This document shows, piece by piece, positions 1 to 8,922 of a stretch of 36,877 nt of DNA. The notes under the pieces were generated by a model. That model was not told the DNA's origin. It made no database searches and was given only the letters and a program-made list of their open reading frames with translations. Within the stretch, counting starts at the first letter, position 1, and every line of letters begins with the position of its first letter. Origin of the DNA: Oscillospiraceae bacterium. GTDB taxonomy: Bacteria > Bacillota_A > Clostridia > Oscillospirales > Oscillospiraceae. The position numbers and the translations under genes are program-made. The stretch covers positions 1 to 36,877 of the forward strand of contig JAFVPA010000011.1 in assembly GCA_017505505.1 (NCBI GenBank), written 5' to 3'.

Positions 1-645
1 AACGGTCAGGGTGCCGTCGTCGATCAGGGGCTGCAGAACGCTCATAGCGCCCTTGAAGAAGTTGGGAGCGTTGGGGTCAGCGGGGCCGCCGCCGAACAGC
101 TCGATGTTCCAGGGGCCTTCGCCCTTCATTTCCTTCAGACCGTCCAGCAGAGCCTGGGCCTGCAGCTCACCGGTCTTAACGGAGCCGAACTGAACAACGC
201 CGTCAACGCCGGTGGTGTTCTCCAGCAGGCGGTCATAACCGATGACGTAGACACCGGCAGCCTTGGCCTCTTCCAGGACAGCGCCCAGCTGGGTGCCGTC
301 GATGGGGCCGACAACGATGACCTTGGCACCGTTCTGGATCATGGACTCGATCTGCTGCTGCTGCTGAGGAACCTTGTTGTCAGCGGCCTGGATCAGGGGC
401 TTGAAGCCGGCTGCTTCCAGCTCGGTCTTGAACATTTCTTCAGCTTCCTTCCAGTTCTGGGTGCCCAGCCAGGGCAGGGAGACACCGATGGTAGCACCGG
501 CTTCGATGCCGCCTGCAACGGGTGCAGCAGCTTCTGCGTTGTTTTCGGCGGGCTTTTCAGCGGGAGCCTCGGTACGGCCACCGCCGCAGGCGGTCAGGGA
601 CAGGACCATGACCAGGGCCAGGAGCAATGCGAACAGTTTTTTCAT
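1..645 (-). CDS. chvE: ChvE-like multiple-sugar-binding lipoprotein of an ABC importer (3' part cut by window edge)
   Basis: The first 215 residues are in the window; the C-terminus lies beyond base 1. The start at 645 follows an AGGAGG site at a good distance. A lipoprotein signal peptide is clear, with lipobox LTAC (Cys20), then a low-complexity Ala/Glu linker and a periplasmic-binding fold of the ribose/xylose class. Segments near residues 60-75 (PWLGTQNWKEAEE) and 190-210 (AMSVLQPLIDDG) resemble ChvE-type sugar receptors. By family it captures monosaccharides (glucose, galactose, xylose, arabinose type) outside the membrane and passes them to MmsB/MmsA, encoded just upstream. The gene comes last in its operon, whereas the receptor gene usually comes first. 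The exact sugar cannot be read from sequence. Confidence 0.9.
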   Translation of the reverse strand, partial: MKKLFALLLALVMVLSLTACGGGRTEAPAEKPAENNAEAAAPVAGGIEAGATIGVSLPWLGTQNWKEAEEMFKTELEAAGFKPLIQAADNKVPQQQQQIESMIQNGAKVIVVGPIDGTQLGAVLEEAKAAGVYVIGYDRLLENTTGVDGVVQFGSVKTGELQAQALLDGLKEMKGEGPWNIELFGGGPADPNAPNFFKGAMSVLQPLIDDGTLTV

Positions 646-698
646 TGTTTGTTTCCTCCTACGTTTGTGTATTTGGGGATTTATTTAAGGCTCTGCTG

Positions 699-1943
699 TT
701 ATTTTTTCTCAGCAGAGGAACCTTCTTTGGTTTCCGCCTTGTTCAGGTTGAACAGGCGCTTGGTGATGGAGACGTGGCCGGGACGCTTGTTGTAAACGTC
801 GAAGGCAACGGCGGCCAGCAGAACAAGGCCCTTGATAACCTGGGTCTTGTCAGCACCGACACCCAGAAGCATCAGGCCGGAGTTCAAAACGGCCATAATC
901 ATACCGCCGACCATAGTGGCCATAACGGTGCCGACACCGCCGGACACGGCTGCACCGCCGATGAAGACGGCTGCGATGGCGTCCGTTTCCCAGCCGGTAC
1001 CGTCGGAGGGACCTGCTGCGGTGGAGCGGCCCACGAACAGGATGCCGGCCACGGCAGCCAGGACGGACATGTTCAGCATGGTCAGGAAGTAGGTCTTCTC
1101 CACGTTGACACCGGACAGGGCAGCAGCATTCTTATTGCCGCCCACTGCATAGATGTGACGGCCGAATCTGGTCTTCTCCGTAATGATGTGGTAGATGATG
1201 ACCAGGATCACCAGGATCAGGCCGGGGACAGGGAAGGAGGTACCGGGACGGCCGGTGCCGAACAGCCAGGTCAGATAGCCGATGGCCGCAGAAATCAGTG
1301 CGATGCGGACCAGGGTAGGCCACAGCGCTTCTTTACCGCCGCGCAGCGCATTGGTGCGCTTATACTGGCGGATCTGGGAGTAAGCGAAGAAGGCAATGGC
1401 GAAGATACCCAGCAGGAGAGTGGAGTTGTTCATTCCGGTAAAGGCGGGGCCCCACTCAGGCAGATGACCGGCACCAAACCACTTCAGTTCGGAAGGTGCG
1501 GGAACAGAGATGGAGTGGGAGATCCAGATGACAGCGCCACGGAAGATCATCTGGCTGCCCAGGGTGGTGATGAAGCCGGGGATGCCCATTTTTGCCACCC
1601 AGAAGCCGTTCCATGCGCCAACCAGTGCGCCGATGGCCAGGGCCAGCAGCACGGCGACCCACCAGGGGAGATTCCAGGTCTGGAACGCGATGGCCATGAC
1701 CATTCCGCAGAAGCCGGCAACGGAGCCCACGGACAGGTCGATATGACCGACGACGATGACCATCAGCATACCGATGGCCAGGATCAGCACGTAGGCATTA
1801 CCGGACAGCAGGTTCTGGAAATTGGAGGGGGTGATCATTTTGCCGTCAGAGGCAATGTTGAAGAAAATGACCAGTGCGATCAGCGCGATGATCATTGTGT
1901 ATTTGTGCAGGCCTTCTCCCAGCACTTTTTTGATCTGTTTCAT
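699..1943 (-). CDS. mmsB: Multiple-monosaccharide ABC transporter permease MmsB/GguB-like
   Basis: A 414-residue integral membrane protein of the branched-chain/ribose permease class (BPD_transp_2), with about ten hydrophobic segments, a cytosolic N-terminus and a charged C-terminal tail rich in Lys/Glu. The segment around residues 60-80 (VVGHIDLSVGSVAGFCG) is the conserved permease motif of ribose/xylose systems. It is longer than ribose permeases (about 320 residues) and matches the GguB/XylH size class. It starts 24 bp after mmsA with a GGATGG-type ribosome site and is followed by the chvE-like receptor gene after 53 bp, so the three form one import complex in the cytoplasmic membrane. Confidence 0.92.
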   Translation of the reverse strand: MKQIKKVLGEGLHKYTMIIALIALVIFFNIASDGKMITPSNFQNLLSGNAYVLILAIGMLMVIVVGHIDLSVGSVAGFCGMVMAIAFQTWNLPWWVAVLLALAIGALVGAWNGFWVAKMGIPGFITTLGSQMIFRGAVIWISHSISVPAPSELKWFGAGHLPEWGPAFTGMNNSTLLLGIFAIAFFAYSQIRQYKRTNALRGGKEALWPTLVRIALISAAIGYLTWLFGTGRPGTSFPVPGLILVILVIIYHIITEKTRFGRHIYAVGGNKNAAALSGVNVEKTYFLTMLNMSVLAAVAGILFVGRSTAAGPSDGTGWETDAIAAVFIGGAAVSGGVGTVMATMVGGMIMAVLNSGLMLLGVGADKTQVIKGLVLLAAVAFDVYNKRPGHVSITKRLFNLNKAETKEGSSAEKK

Positions 1944-1967
1944 AAGAAGATTCCATCCTTTCCTTCC

Positions 1968-3509
1968 TTATGCGTTTACATCAGATGTGGTCGTCATGAG
2001 CCGCATCAGCTTTTCCTGATCGGCATCGCGGCTGGCGATCTCACCGGTAATGCTGCCTTCGCAGATGGTGTAGATACGGTCCGACATGCCCAGCAGCTCG
2101 GGCAGCTCGGAGGAGACCAGGATCACGGCCTTGCCCTGATCTGCCATTTCGTGGATCAGACGGTAGATCTCGTACTTGGCACCCACATCAATGCCGCGGG
2201 TAGGCTCGTCCAGGATCAGGACCTCGGGCTGGGTGAACATCCACTTGCCCAGAACCACCTTCTGCTGGTTGCCGCCGGAGAGGGTGGTCACACCCGCATC
2301 CACGGAGCTGGTCTTGATCAGCAGGTCCGTTCTGCTCTTCTCAGCAGAGCGCAGCTCCTTGTTGGAATCCAGCAGCCTGCCGCTTAAGATGGCTTTCAGG
2401 TTGGCAGATACGATGGTGGTGCGGATGCTGTCCAGCAGGTTGAGCCCTAAGTTCTTGCGGTCTTCCGGAACATAGGCGATACCCGCTTCAATGGCAGCGG
2501 AGACAGAAGTGAGGTTCAGCTCCCGGCCCTTCAGTTTTACGGTGCCGCCTTTGAAGATGCCGTAATTGTGACCGAAGATGGAACGCATCAGTTCCGTACG
2601 GCCCGCGCCCATCAGTCCGGCAAAGCCTACGACCTCACCGGCACGGACATGGAAATGAGAGTTTTTGCAGACCATTCTGCCGGGGATGTTGGGATCCTCC
2701 ACGCACCAGTCGGAGACCTCAAAAATGATCTCGCCGGGGTGGGACTCATGGGGGGGATAGCGGTTCTCAATGGCACGGCCCACCATGGAGCTGATGATCC
2801 GGTCCTCGTCCACATGGCCTGCTTCCACCGGATAGGTTTCCACGGTCCGGCCGTCGCGGATCACGGTAACGGCATCGGAGATGGCCGCGATTTCGTTCAG
2901 CTTGTGGGAGATCATGATGCAGGTGATGTCCTTGCTCTTCAGGTCCCGCATCAGCTCCAGGAGGTTCGCCGAATCATCTTCGTTCAGAGCGGAGGTGGGC
3001 TCGTCCAGGATCAGCAGCTTGACGTTCTTGGACAGGGCCTTGGCGATCTCCACCAGCTGCTGCTGGCCCACGCCCAGGTTTTTGATCGGCGTGTTGGGGT
3101 TCAGGTTCAGACCCACACGGGCCATCAGTTCCACGGTTCTCTGACGGGCTTCCTCCCAGTCGATGAGGCCGTTTTTGACGATCTCATTGCCCAGGAAGAT
3201 ATTTTCGGTAATGGAAAGCTCGGGGATCATGGTCAGTTCCTGATGGATAATGACGATACCGGCATGCTCCGATTCCTTGATGTTTTTAAACCGGGCTTCT
3301 TCTCCCCTGTAAATGATCTGGCCTTCGTAAGAGCCATAGGGGTAGACACCGGACAGGACTTTCATCAGGGTGGATTTGCCGGCGCCGTTTTCGCCGCAGA
3401 TAGAATGAATTTCACCCTTGCGCACTTCCAGCGTTACGCCGTCCAGCGCCCGCACGCCCGGAAATACCTTGGTAATATCCCGCATCTGGAGAATGATAGA
3501 ATCTTCCAT
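1968..3509 (-). CDS. mmsA: Sugar ABC transporter ATP-binding protein MmsA/GguA-like (tandem ATPase domains)
   Basis: A 513-residue protein with two ABC domains, as in RbsA/XylG/GguA. The N-terminal domain has Walker A GENGAGKST (about residues 39-47), a signature LGVGQQQ near 145-151 and Walker B LLILDE at 165-170. The C-terminal domain has a degenerate Walker A (GLMGAGRTE) but a good signature LSGGNQQ and Walker B LILDEP; this asymmetry is normal for the family. The ATG at 3509 is preferred over the TTG two codons earlier because an AAAGGAGG site sits six bases before it. It powers import through MmsB. The 31-bp gap to the HAD gene suggests a shared transcript. Confidence 0.95.
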   Translation of the reverse strand: MEDSIILQMRDITKVFPGVRALDGVTLEVRKGEIHSICGENGAGKSTLMKVLSGVYPYGSYEGQIIYRGEEARFKNIKESEHAGIVIIHQELTMIPELSITENIFLGNEIVKNGLIDWEEARQRTVELMARVGLNLNPNTPIKNLGVGQQQLVEIAKALSKNVKLLILDEPTSALNEDDSANLLELMRDLKSKDITCIMISHKLNEIAAISDAVTVIRDGRTVETYPVEAGHVDEDRIISSMVGRAIENRYPPHESHPGEIIFEVSDWCVEDPNIPGRMVCKNSHFHVRAGEVVGFAGLMGAGRTELMRSIFGHNYGIFKGGTVKLKGRELNLTSVSAAIEAGIAYVPEDRKNLGLNLLDSIRTTIVSANLKAILSGRLLDSNKELRSAEKSRTDLLIKTSSVDAGVTTLSGGNQQKVVLGKWMFTQPEVLILDEPTRGIDVGAKYEIYRLIHEMADQGKAVILVSSELPELLGMSDRIYTICEGSITGEIASRDADQEKLMRLMTTTSDVNA

Positions 3510-3540
3510 ATGCAACCTCCTTTTATGAATCTGTTACAGT

Positions 3541-4374
3541 TCATCGCGCTTTCGCTGGTTTTTTGGGTGCTTTCAGACGCAGGCTGTTCAGCGCGATGTA
3601 AACGCCCTCCTCGTCGTTGGAAGCCGTTACATAGTCCGCTGCTTCCTTTACCTGTCTTGGCGCGTTTCCCATGGCAACGCCAAGTCCGCAGTATTGCAGC
3701 ATATCCACATCCACATCGCTGTCGCCGAAGGCCACGGCCTGCTTTGGGTTCAACCCGTAATGCTCCAGCAGCACTTTCGCCGCGCTGCCTTTGGTAGCTT
3801 CCGGGGAAAGGATTTCCAGATAGGTGGCTTTGGATCGAAGGGCCATCAGCTGAGGGAAATGCTGGGCAGTCTCCTTCTCCAGCGCCCGGATGCGCATTGC
3901 GTCGCCCATGCACAGCAGCTTGTGGATGTGGGATGCAGAAGCTGCGACCTGTTCCAGAGACCCCTGCAGGGGTGTGCACCCGGATATGTCTGCCTCCTGT
4001 TCGATCAGGGGATGGTGCGGATCTTCCACCATCCAGACACTGTACAGGTAAGCACTTACCACCAGGTCGGGAAACCGTTCCGCGACGAACTGCCTGAAAT
4101 CCATGGCCAGCCGGATGTCGATTCCCACATCCCGCAGTATGGTGTAGGTATCATCGATGATCAGTCCGCCATTGTAGCAGGCGGCGGGACCGGGCAGTCC
4201 GATCTGTTCGGCCACCAGATCCACGCCTCTGGGAGGACGGGCAGAACACAGAATGACAGGAACACCCCGGCCCTGCAGATACTGCAGGTGGCTCTTCGTA
4301 CAGGGCATGACCTGGTGCCGGGAGTTCAGCAGAGTTCCGTCAATGTCCAGAAAAACAGCAGAATACGTACACAT
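3541..4374 (-). CDS. Cof-type HAD-superfamily phosphatase
   Basis: This 277-residue cytosolic protein opens with HAD motif I, DIDGT (Asp10 and Asp12 as nucleophile and acid/base), and ends with motif IV GDSDVD before GVAMGNA, the hallmark of Cof/IIB HAD phosphatases. The large cap region and length fit that subfamily. Such enzymes hydrolyse sugar phosphates or similar small phosphoesters; the substrate is unknown here. It is the first gene of the mmsA-mmsB-chvE transcript, which suggests relief of sugar-phosphate accumulation or processing of an imported sugar, but that is inference. Its ribosome site is weak (GGTGGGCGGTG region). Confidence 0.88.
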   Translation of the reverse strand: MCTYSAVFLDIDGTLLNSRHQVMPCTKSHLQYLQGRGVPVILCSARPPRGVDLVAEQIGLPGPAACYNGGLIIDDTYTILRDVGIDIRLAMDFRQFVAERFPDLVVSAYLYSVWMVEDPHHPLIEQEADISGCTPLQGSLEQVAASASHIHKLLCMGDAMRIRALEKETAQHFPQLMALRSKATYLEILSPEATKGSAAKVLLEHYGLNPKQAVAFGDSDVDVDMLQYCGLGVAMGNAPRQVKEAADYVTASNDEEGVYIALNSLRLKAPKKPAKAR

Positions 4375-4431
4375 CTGATTGCACCGCCCACCCTTCTTCG
4401 CGCCCTTGCGTTTCAGTAACTATCTGTCTAT

Positions 4432-4496
4432 ATAATACAAAAAACGGGAAATTCATACAGTGTCATTTGTCATTAGTTTCATATTACATTTGTCAT
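4432..4496 (-). promoter_or_regulatory. Promoter with paired upstream direct repeats, before HAD-mmsA-mmsB-chvE
   Basis: On the minus strand a -10 TATTAT lies at 4432-4437 with a poor -35 (CTGTAT, 4455-4460) at 17-bp spacing. Directly upstream are two perfect copies of ATGACAAATG, at 4464-4473 and 4487-4496, 23 bp apart. A weak -35 with tandem sites just upstream is the layout of an activator-dependent promoter. The response regulator encoded at 5902-6567 is a reasonable candidate ligand, though nothing proves it. Confidence 0.5.
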
Positions 4497-4564
4497 GTTT
4501 TCTGGGGTTTATAAAAAAGTCTATCGGATTTGTAAAAAACTCCGGTTCGCTTTTGTGCAAAAAG

Positions 4565-4609
4565 CAGAGCAAGGGTCTGCCCGGTAACTCCGGGCAGACC
4601 CTTGCTCTG
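4565..4609 (-). terminator. Rho-independent terminator after the sensory operon
   Basis: A perfect 20-bp inverted repeat (4565-4584 with 4590-4609, loop of five bases) is followed on the minus strand by GCTTTTT. It closes the transcript that ends with the gene at 4619-5905. A run of A on the other side could also make it act on plus-strand transcription. Confidence 0.9.
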
Positions 4610-4618
4610 TAAAAAATA

Positions 4619-5905
4619 TTATGATTTGTTCAGGAAAAGGTTGATCTCGCTTTCGGCGATGAGCATTCCGCTTTGCCCAAGCGGATTGCCGGATGCTTCC
4701 CGGATCGCATTCTCGGCCATATTCATCGCCTGGCTGTAGGCGTTGAATCGGGGCACGACCACTGCGTTGCTCATGATCTGGTGGATCATTTCCGGGGAGA
4801 AGCCGCTTCCCTCGGGAATGTCATGGTGGATCTGCTGCAGCAGCTCAGGGTCCTCCGCAACAGCGGGAAGCGGAGAAATGCCATGGGAATGGGTGTAGAG
4901 CTTGCGCTGCAGGTCCTCATCTATGGACAGCAGCTTGCAGAATTCCCAGGAAAGATCCGCGTGGCGGGTACGGGAGCTGATCCCCAGCATCATCGTATGT
5001 ATCTCGGAAATATTGGAGCCGGAAGACCCGGCGGGCATGGTGACACAGTCCCATTCAAACGCAGAGTATTTCTTTACCCGCCAGGGATAGGGCTGGTAGG
5101 CCCGGTATTCCGAGTAGAGCAGCGGACAAAAGGCGACTCGGCCTTCGTCGAAATCCCGGGCAGAAACGCTGTAGCCTTCGTTCAGATCCAACAGCCGGTT
5201 CGTAAACTGAATGGCCTCCAGGACCTTCTCTCCGGCCAGAAAACAGCTGCGGCCATCCTCGGAAAACAGGGATGCACCATTGGAATACATGGCATCCAGC
5301 CAGGAGTAGCCATATACACCGTACTGGCGGGAATCCACATGGGTGACCTGCCGGCAAATATCGTAGAAATCCTCCCAGGTCCAGTCATTGTCCGGCATGG
5401 GGATGCCGTTCTCTTCCAGCAGCGTCTTATTGACGAACATGATGGTGGGAACACTTTCGTGCGGCAGGGCATACTGCTTTCCGTTGTACTGTCCTGACCG
5501 CAGGCAGGGTTCATAATAGTCGACGGTATCAAAAGCAGGATCCCGGGCGATCCGTTCATCCAGCTGCGCCAGGGCACCGGAGGATACCAGAAGATCAAAA
5601 TCCTCCGGGAGAACAAAGTACAGATCCGGCTCTGTTCCCATCATGATCCTCCCGGCCAGCCACTCGCTGTAATCCCCTGCGGGAATGCCGCTGACATACT
5701 CCACCTTCACGCCGGGGTGGGATTCTTCAAACAGGGCAATGGCCTCATCCAGAATCTGGTAGCAGTTTCCGTTGGGGGTATTCCAGTAGCTTCCGGAATA
5801 CACACCGATGGTGAGTACCGTTTCCTGATTTCCTGCGTATGCAGCCAGACAAAGGCACAGGATCAGCAGGGCCGCTGCTGTCCATATCCAAACTCGTTTT
5901 TTCAT
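4619..5905 (-). CDS. Extracellular solute-binding protein family 1, orphan (no adjacent permeases)
   Basis: A 428-residue exported protein with an N-terminal signal (hydrophobic stretch about residues 7-22, likely cleavage after AYA) and a family-1 solute-binding fold. It includes the region QYALPHESVPTIMFVNKTLL and the WTWEDFYDICR segment typical of oligosaccharide receptors. Family members bind sugars or oligosaccharides for MalFG-type importers, but no such permease genes are nearby. The gene overlaps the response-regulator stop by four bases (ATGA), so it is translationally coupled to the signalling genes. A sensory or scavenging role linked to the two-component system is therefore plausible. 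No clear lipobox Cys is present, so anchoring may be through the uncleaved signal. Confidence 0.85.
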   Translation of the reverse strand: MKKRVWIWTAAALLILCLCLAAYAGNQETVLTIGVYSGSYWNTPNGNCYQILDEAIALFEESHPGVKVEYVSGIPAGDYSEWLAGRIMMGTEPDLYFVLPEDFDLLVSSGALAQLDERIARDPAFDTVDYYEPCLRSGQYNGKQYALPHESVPTIMFVNKTLLEENGIPMPDNDWTWEDFYDICRQVTHVDSRQYGVYGYSWLDAMYSNGASLFSEDGRSCFLAGEKVLEAIQFTNRLLDLNEGYSVSARDFDEGRVAFCPLLYSEYRAYQPYPWRVKKYSAFEWDCVTMPAGSSGSNISEIHTMMLGISSRTRHADLSWEFCKLLSIDEDLQRKLYTHSHGISPLPAVAEDPELLQQIHHDIPEGSGFSPEMIHQIMSNAVVVPRFNAYSQAMNMAENAIREASGNPLGQSGMLIAESEINLFLNKS

Positions 5906-6567
5906 AGCGGCTGATTCACCGCCCCGGTCTGCACCGCCCAGATCGCCAGCTGTGTACGGTCTCTTAAGCCCAGCTTAAACAGAATATTGCTGATGGCATT
6001 GCGAACGGTTCCCTCGGACAAACAAAGCTCCTGGGCAATTTCCTTATTGGACATGCCGCTGCCCACGGTCTGGATGATCTGCCATTCGCTTTTGCTGATA
6101 TCCTTGACGGCTTCCTTGTCTACCTTGAGCCGGGAGGAACTCTGGGCCATATGGGAAAACTGTTGGAGCACCTTCGTGGCCACAGCAGGGGTGATGATGG
6201 CCCCGTCGTCGTAGGCGATTCGGATGCTCTCGGACAGCTTGGAAACGCTGCTGCCTTTCAGCAGATATCCGCTTGCGCCGTTTTTCAGCGCGCCAAATAC
6301 ATACTCATCGTCATCAAAGGTGGTCAGGACGATGATCTTTACATCGGGCCACCGCTTTTTGAACAGTCTGGTCCCCTCGACGCCATCCATGCCGGGCATA
6401 CGGATATCCATAAGCACCACATCCGGGTGCTCCTGCTCCGCGCTTTTTAATGCCTGAGACACGCCGGGTACCGCATCGGTTACCCGGATGTTTGCGCTGA
6501 CACCCAGAACGACCTTCAGGCTCTCGCGAAATAACTCCTGATCGTCTACAATTAAAACTTTGATCAC
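5902..6567 (-). CDS. NarL/LuxR-family response regulator
   Basis: A 221-residue regulator. The receiver domain has acidic Asp8/Asp9, phospho-acceptor Asp54 (LMDIRMPGMDG), the switch Thr82/83 and Lys104. A linker leads to a C-terminal LuxR-type helix-turn-helix (about 150-210; SNKEIAQELCLSEGTVRNAI). The start is GTG with GGGGGAG six bases upstream; it lies three bases after the kinase stop. It should be phosphorylated by the histidine kinase encoded just upstream and then bind DNA. The tandem repeats before the HAD-mmsAB operon are candidate targets (inference). Confidence 0.95.
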   Translation of the reverse strand: MIKVLIVDDQELFRESLKVVLGVSANIRVTDAVPGVSQALKSAEQEHPDVVLMDIRMPGMDGVEGTRLFKKRWPDVKIIVLTTFDDDEYVFGALKNGASGYLLKGSSVSKLSESIRIAYDDGAIITPAVATKVLQQFSHMAQSSSRLKVDKEAVKDISKSEWQIIQTVGSGMSNKEIAQELCLSEGTVRNAISNILFKLGLRDRTQLAIWAVQTGAVNQPL

Positions 6568-6570
6568 AGA

Positions 6571-7896
6571 TTACTCCCCCTTTCTGTTTCTGACAGGCAA
6601 ACGTACCACAATGAAAAAGCCTGTGTATCCATCCCCTGCGTCCCGGCTCAGATTTCCGCAGGACATGGTACCGCCCAGCATTTCCAGGCGTTCTCTCATG
6701 TGGCGCAGCCCAAAGCCTTCCTCCAGCTCTGCGCAGCCAGTGCCGTTATCCCGAACGAAGACAGCAACCACATCCTCGTTCCGGGTGATCCGGATCTCGA
6801 TACGGTCAGCTTTGCCATGACGGACGGCATTGGTCAGGCCTTCCTGCACAACACGGTACAGAGCGTCCTCTTCATCCTGATCCAGCTGCAATTCTCCCGC
6901 TTCCTGGAAAAAGGCGATCTGGGCAGATGTGGTGAGACGGAAATTCCCGACCAGCTCCTCCAGGGCCTGCGGCAGGGAAGACCGCTCCAGCGCATCGGGA
7001 CGCAGCGCCTTGATGGACCGGCGTACGTCCGTCAGTCCGTCCCGGGCGGATTGGGCGACGATCTCTATGCGTTTTCTGGATTCCTCCGGTGCCACATCAA
7101 ACAAAGCCAGTCCCGCGTCAGCACCCATGATGATGCCGGTAAGCGTGTGCCCCAGGGTATCGTGAATCTCCCGGGCCAGGCGGTTGCGTTCCCGCATTTC
7201 GGTCATGCGTTCCATGTTGATCGCATAGTCCCGCAGCTGGTCGTTGGCCTGATTCAGCTGTTCATTCAGCTTGCGGATACGCTCGTTCTCGTCCTTCTGG
7301 CTGGTAAACAGCAGGATCATATACAGCACAAACAGCAAAATGTTCAGGCAGACCATCAGGCTTTCCAGACCGGTAAACCAGCTCTGGGTCATGGGGTTGT
7401 AAAAATCCAGATAGGCACCGAAGGGGATGCCGTTTGTGAACTGTGCCACGATCTCATACCGGCCAAAGGCAAACATCAGGCTGAGGATGACAATGATGCA
7501 CAGCCGCATTTTATTGCTGCGTATGTAGTGGACCAGGTCCGCAAGCACCAGCAGGGCTACACCGTTATAGTAGAAATTCACAGAGGCGATGATTCCCGCG
7601 CACAGCGCGACTTCCACAGCGAAAATCGTGACCCGAAAGGGGAACCGCTCTACGGGACGGAAACGCTTAAAAAAGCTTACCCCACACAGCAAAGCATAGA
7701 GGCTCAGGGACTGGACCGGCATCCGCCAGGGGTATTGGGGTATTTGCCGTACGGCATTCAAAAAATCATGGGCACCCAGGGATTCGCAGATCCGATAGGT
7801 GGTGGTCATGCAGATCAGTGCGTAAAAGGCCAGAATTGAAAAATTCAGAGCAAACATCACGGAGGAAATATTCATCAGGTTTCGTTCTGTTTTCAT
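6571..7896 (-). CDS. Membrane sensor histidine kinase, NarL-partner (HisKA_3) type
   Basis: With the ATG at 7896 the protein has 441 residues; a GTG three codons earlier is an alternative. About six or seven hydrophobic segments fill the first 200 residues, followed by a coiled linker (about 200-235), a HisKA_3 dimerisation box with the phospho-acceptor His245 in REIHDTLGHTLTG, and a HATPase_c domain with DNGTGCAE and GFGLRHMRERL. The start codon overlaps the stop of the upstream binding-protein gene (TAATG), so the two are probably made in equal amounts. The extracellular loops are short, which suits sensing through a separate binding protein. Confidence 0.93.
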   Translation of the reverse strand: MKTERNLMNISSVMFALNFSILAFYALICMTTTYRICESLGAHDFLNAVRQIPQYPWRMPVQSLSLYALLCGVSFFKRFRPVERFPFRVTIFAVEVALCAGIIASVNFYYNGVALLVLADLVHYIRSNKMRLCIIVILSLMFAFGRYEIVAQFTNGIPFGAYLDFYNPMTQSWFTGLESLMVCLNILLFVLYMILLFTSQKDENERIRKLNEQLNQANDQLRDYAINMERMTEMRERNRLAREIHDTLGHTLTGIIMGADAGLALFDVAPEESRKRIEIVAQSARDGLTDVRRSIKALRPDALERSSLPQALEELVGNFRLTTSAQIAFFQEAGELQLDQDEEDALYRVVQEGLTNAVRHGKADRIEIRITRNEDVVAVFVRDNGTGCAELEEGFGLRHMRERLEMLGGTMSCGNLSRDAGDGYTGFFIVVRLPVRNRKGE

Positions 7897-8873
7897 TACT
7901 GCCACCCATCTATTCCATATTGGTCTACGTTTTCCTCTGTCAGCAGTTCCACCGGGACGACGACTTCCTTATGTTCACAGCCGCCGCTTATGGCCGCATA
8001 AGCCTGATGCACGGCTTCTTCGGCAACCTTTGAGGGGAACTGGGCGCAGGTAGCGGTGAGGAAACCGTTGCTGACCATTGCCTTGCCCTCGGGGGAACCG
8101 TCCACGCTGTACACAAGAAACTGCTCCGACAGGTCTGCGCCCTGAATCGCGGCCAGTCCGCCAAACGCACTGGGATCATTCAGGGCCATCAGCACATCGG
8201 CGTCCGGATATTGCTCCAGCAGCTGCTCCATCACCGGCATGGCGTTTTCGATCTGTCCGTCAGACTCGCCGGATCCCAGAATTTCGAAGCCATCATGGCC
8301 CGCAATGGTGTCCTTGAAACCCTGGATCCGGTCTGCGCCGGAGCGGGCCGTAATGTGCTCCAGCAGAAGGATCTTTGCGCTATCCCGGACAGACAGCAGG
8401 TGCCGGGCGCACAGGACTCCGGCCTGATAGTTATCTGACAAAACCGAGCAGGCGGCCAGCTCGGAGGCCTGGATCGGGGCATCCACCACGATCACCGGAA
8501 CTCCCGCTGCGGCAGCGATTTGAACACCTTCCTTGGAGGTGTCCCACTCTACCGGTGTCATAAAAATGGCCGAGACGCCTGCATCCACCAGTTCCTGGAT
8601 CTCCTGGTTTTGCCGCTCCTGATCCATGGCAGCATCCCGGGTAAGCAGCACATCTCCGTGAAGCTCCAGATGCCCCCGGATCTGCGTGTCCAGTACCTGA
8701 AAATATGGATTGTTCATGGTCATGTAGGTTGCTCCGAATGTGCGCTGTTTTCCCGTCTGTCTGGCGGATAAGTCAACAGGACTCCAGAACAGCAAGTAAA
8801 TTGTGATCAGCAGAGGGACCACAACCGCAGCTATGACTGCTGCAGCGGGGAAGCTTCTGCGAATATTCTTCAT
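7896..8873 (-). CDS. Membrane-anchored periplasmic-type sugar-binding protein, likely sensory
   Basis: A 325-residue protein with a short basic N-terminus and one hydrophobic segment (about residues 9-30), then a class-I periplasmic-binding fold (Peripla_BP_4, ribose/galactose type) with typical elements such as VDAGVSAIFMTPVEW and LMALNDPSAFGGLAAIQGA. No lipobox Cys is present, so the segment probably remains as a membrane anchor. No permease follows; the kinase gene does, overlapping by one base. This matches the arrangement known from clostridial sugar three-component systems (XylFII-LytS type), where the receptor hands the signal to the kinase. The ATG at 8873 is chosen because earlier in-frame starts lack a ribosome site and would lie at or before the -10 box. 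Confidence 0.85.
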   Translation of the reverse strand: MKNIRRSFPAAAVIAAVVVPLLITIYLLFWSPVDLSARQTGKQRTFGATYMTMNNPYFQVLDTQIRGHLELHGDVLLTRDAAMDQERQNQEIQELVDAGVSAIFMTPVEWDTSKEGVQIAAAAGVPVIVVDAPIQASELAACSVLSDNYQAGVLCARHLLSVRDSAKILLLEHITARSGADRIQGFKDTIAGHDGFEILGSGESDGQIENAMPVMEQLLEQYPDADVLMALNDPSAFGGLAAIQGADLSEQFLVYSVDGSPEGKAMVSNGFLTATCAQFPSKVAEEAVHQAYAAISGGCEHKEVVVPVELLTEENVDQYGIDGWQ

Positions 8874-8922
8874 GATCCGTCTCATCTCCCGAAAAAAGCA
8901 TATTGCTACTGTATTTGTAATT

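Noticed and set aside
627..2387. A 586-codon open frame on plus, antisense to mmsB and part of mmsA
   Set aside because: Its translation is low-complexity (Asp/Gly/His/Gln-rich) and has no domain. The minus-strand genes beneath have clear transporter motifs and ribosome sites. Long antisense frames are common in GC-rich genes.
2568..3797. A 409-codon frame on plus opposite mmsA and the HAD gene
   Set aside because: It is antisense to Walker and HAD motifs, spans the gap between two genes, and has no ribosome site or domain.
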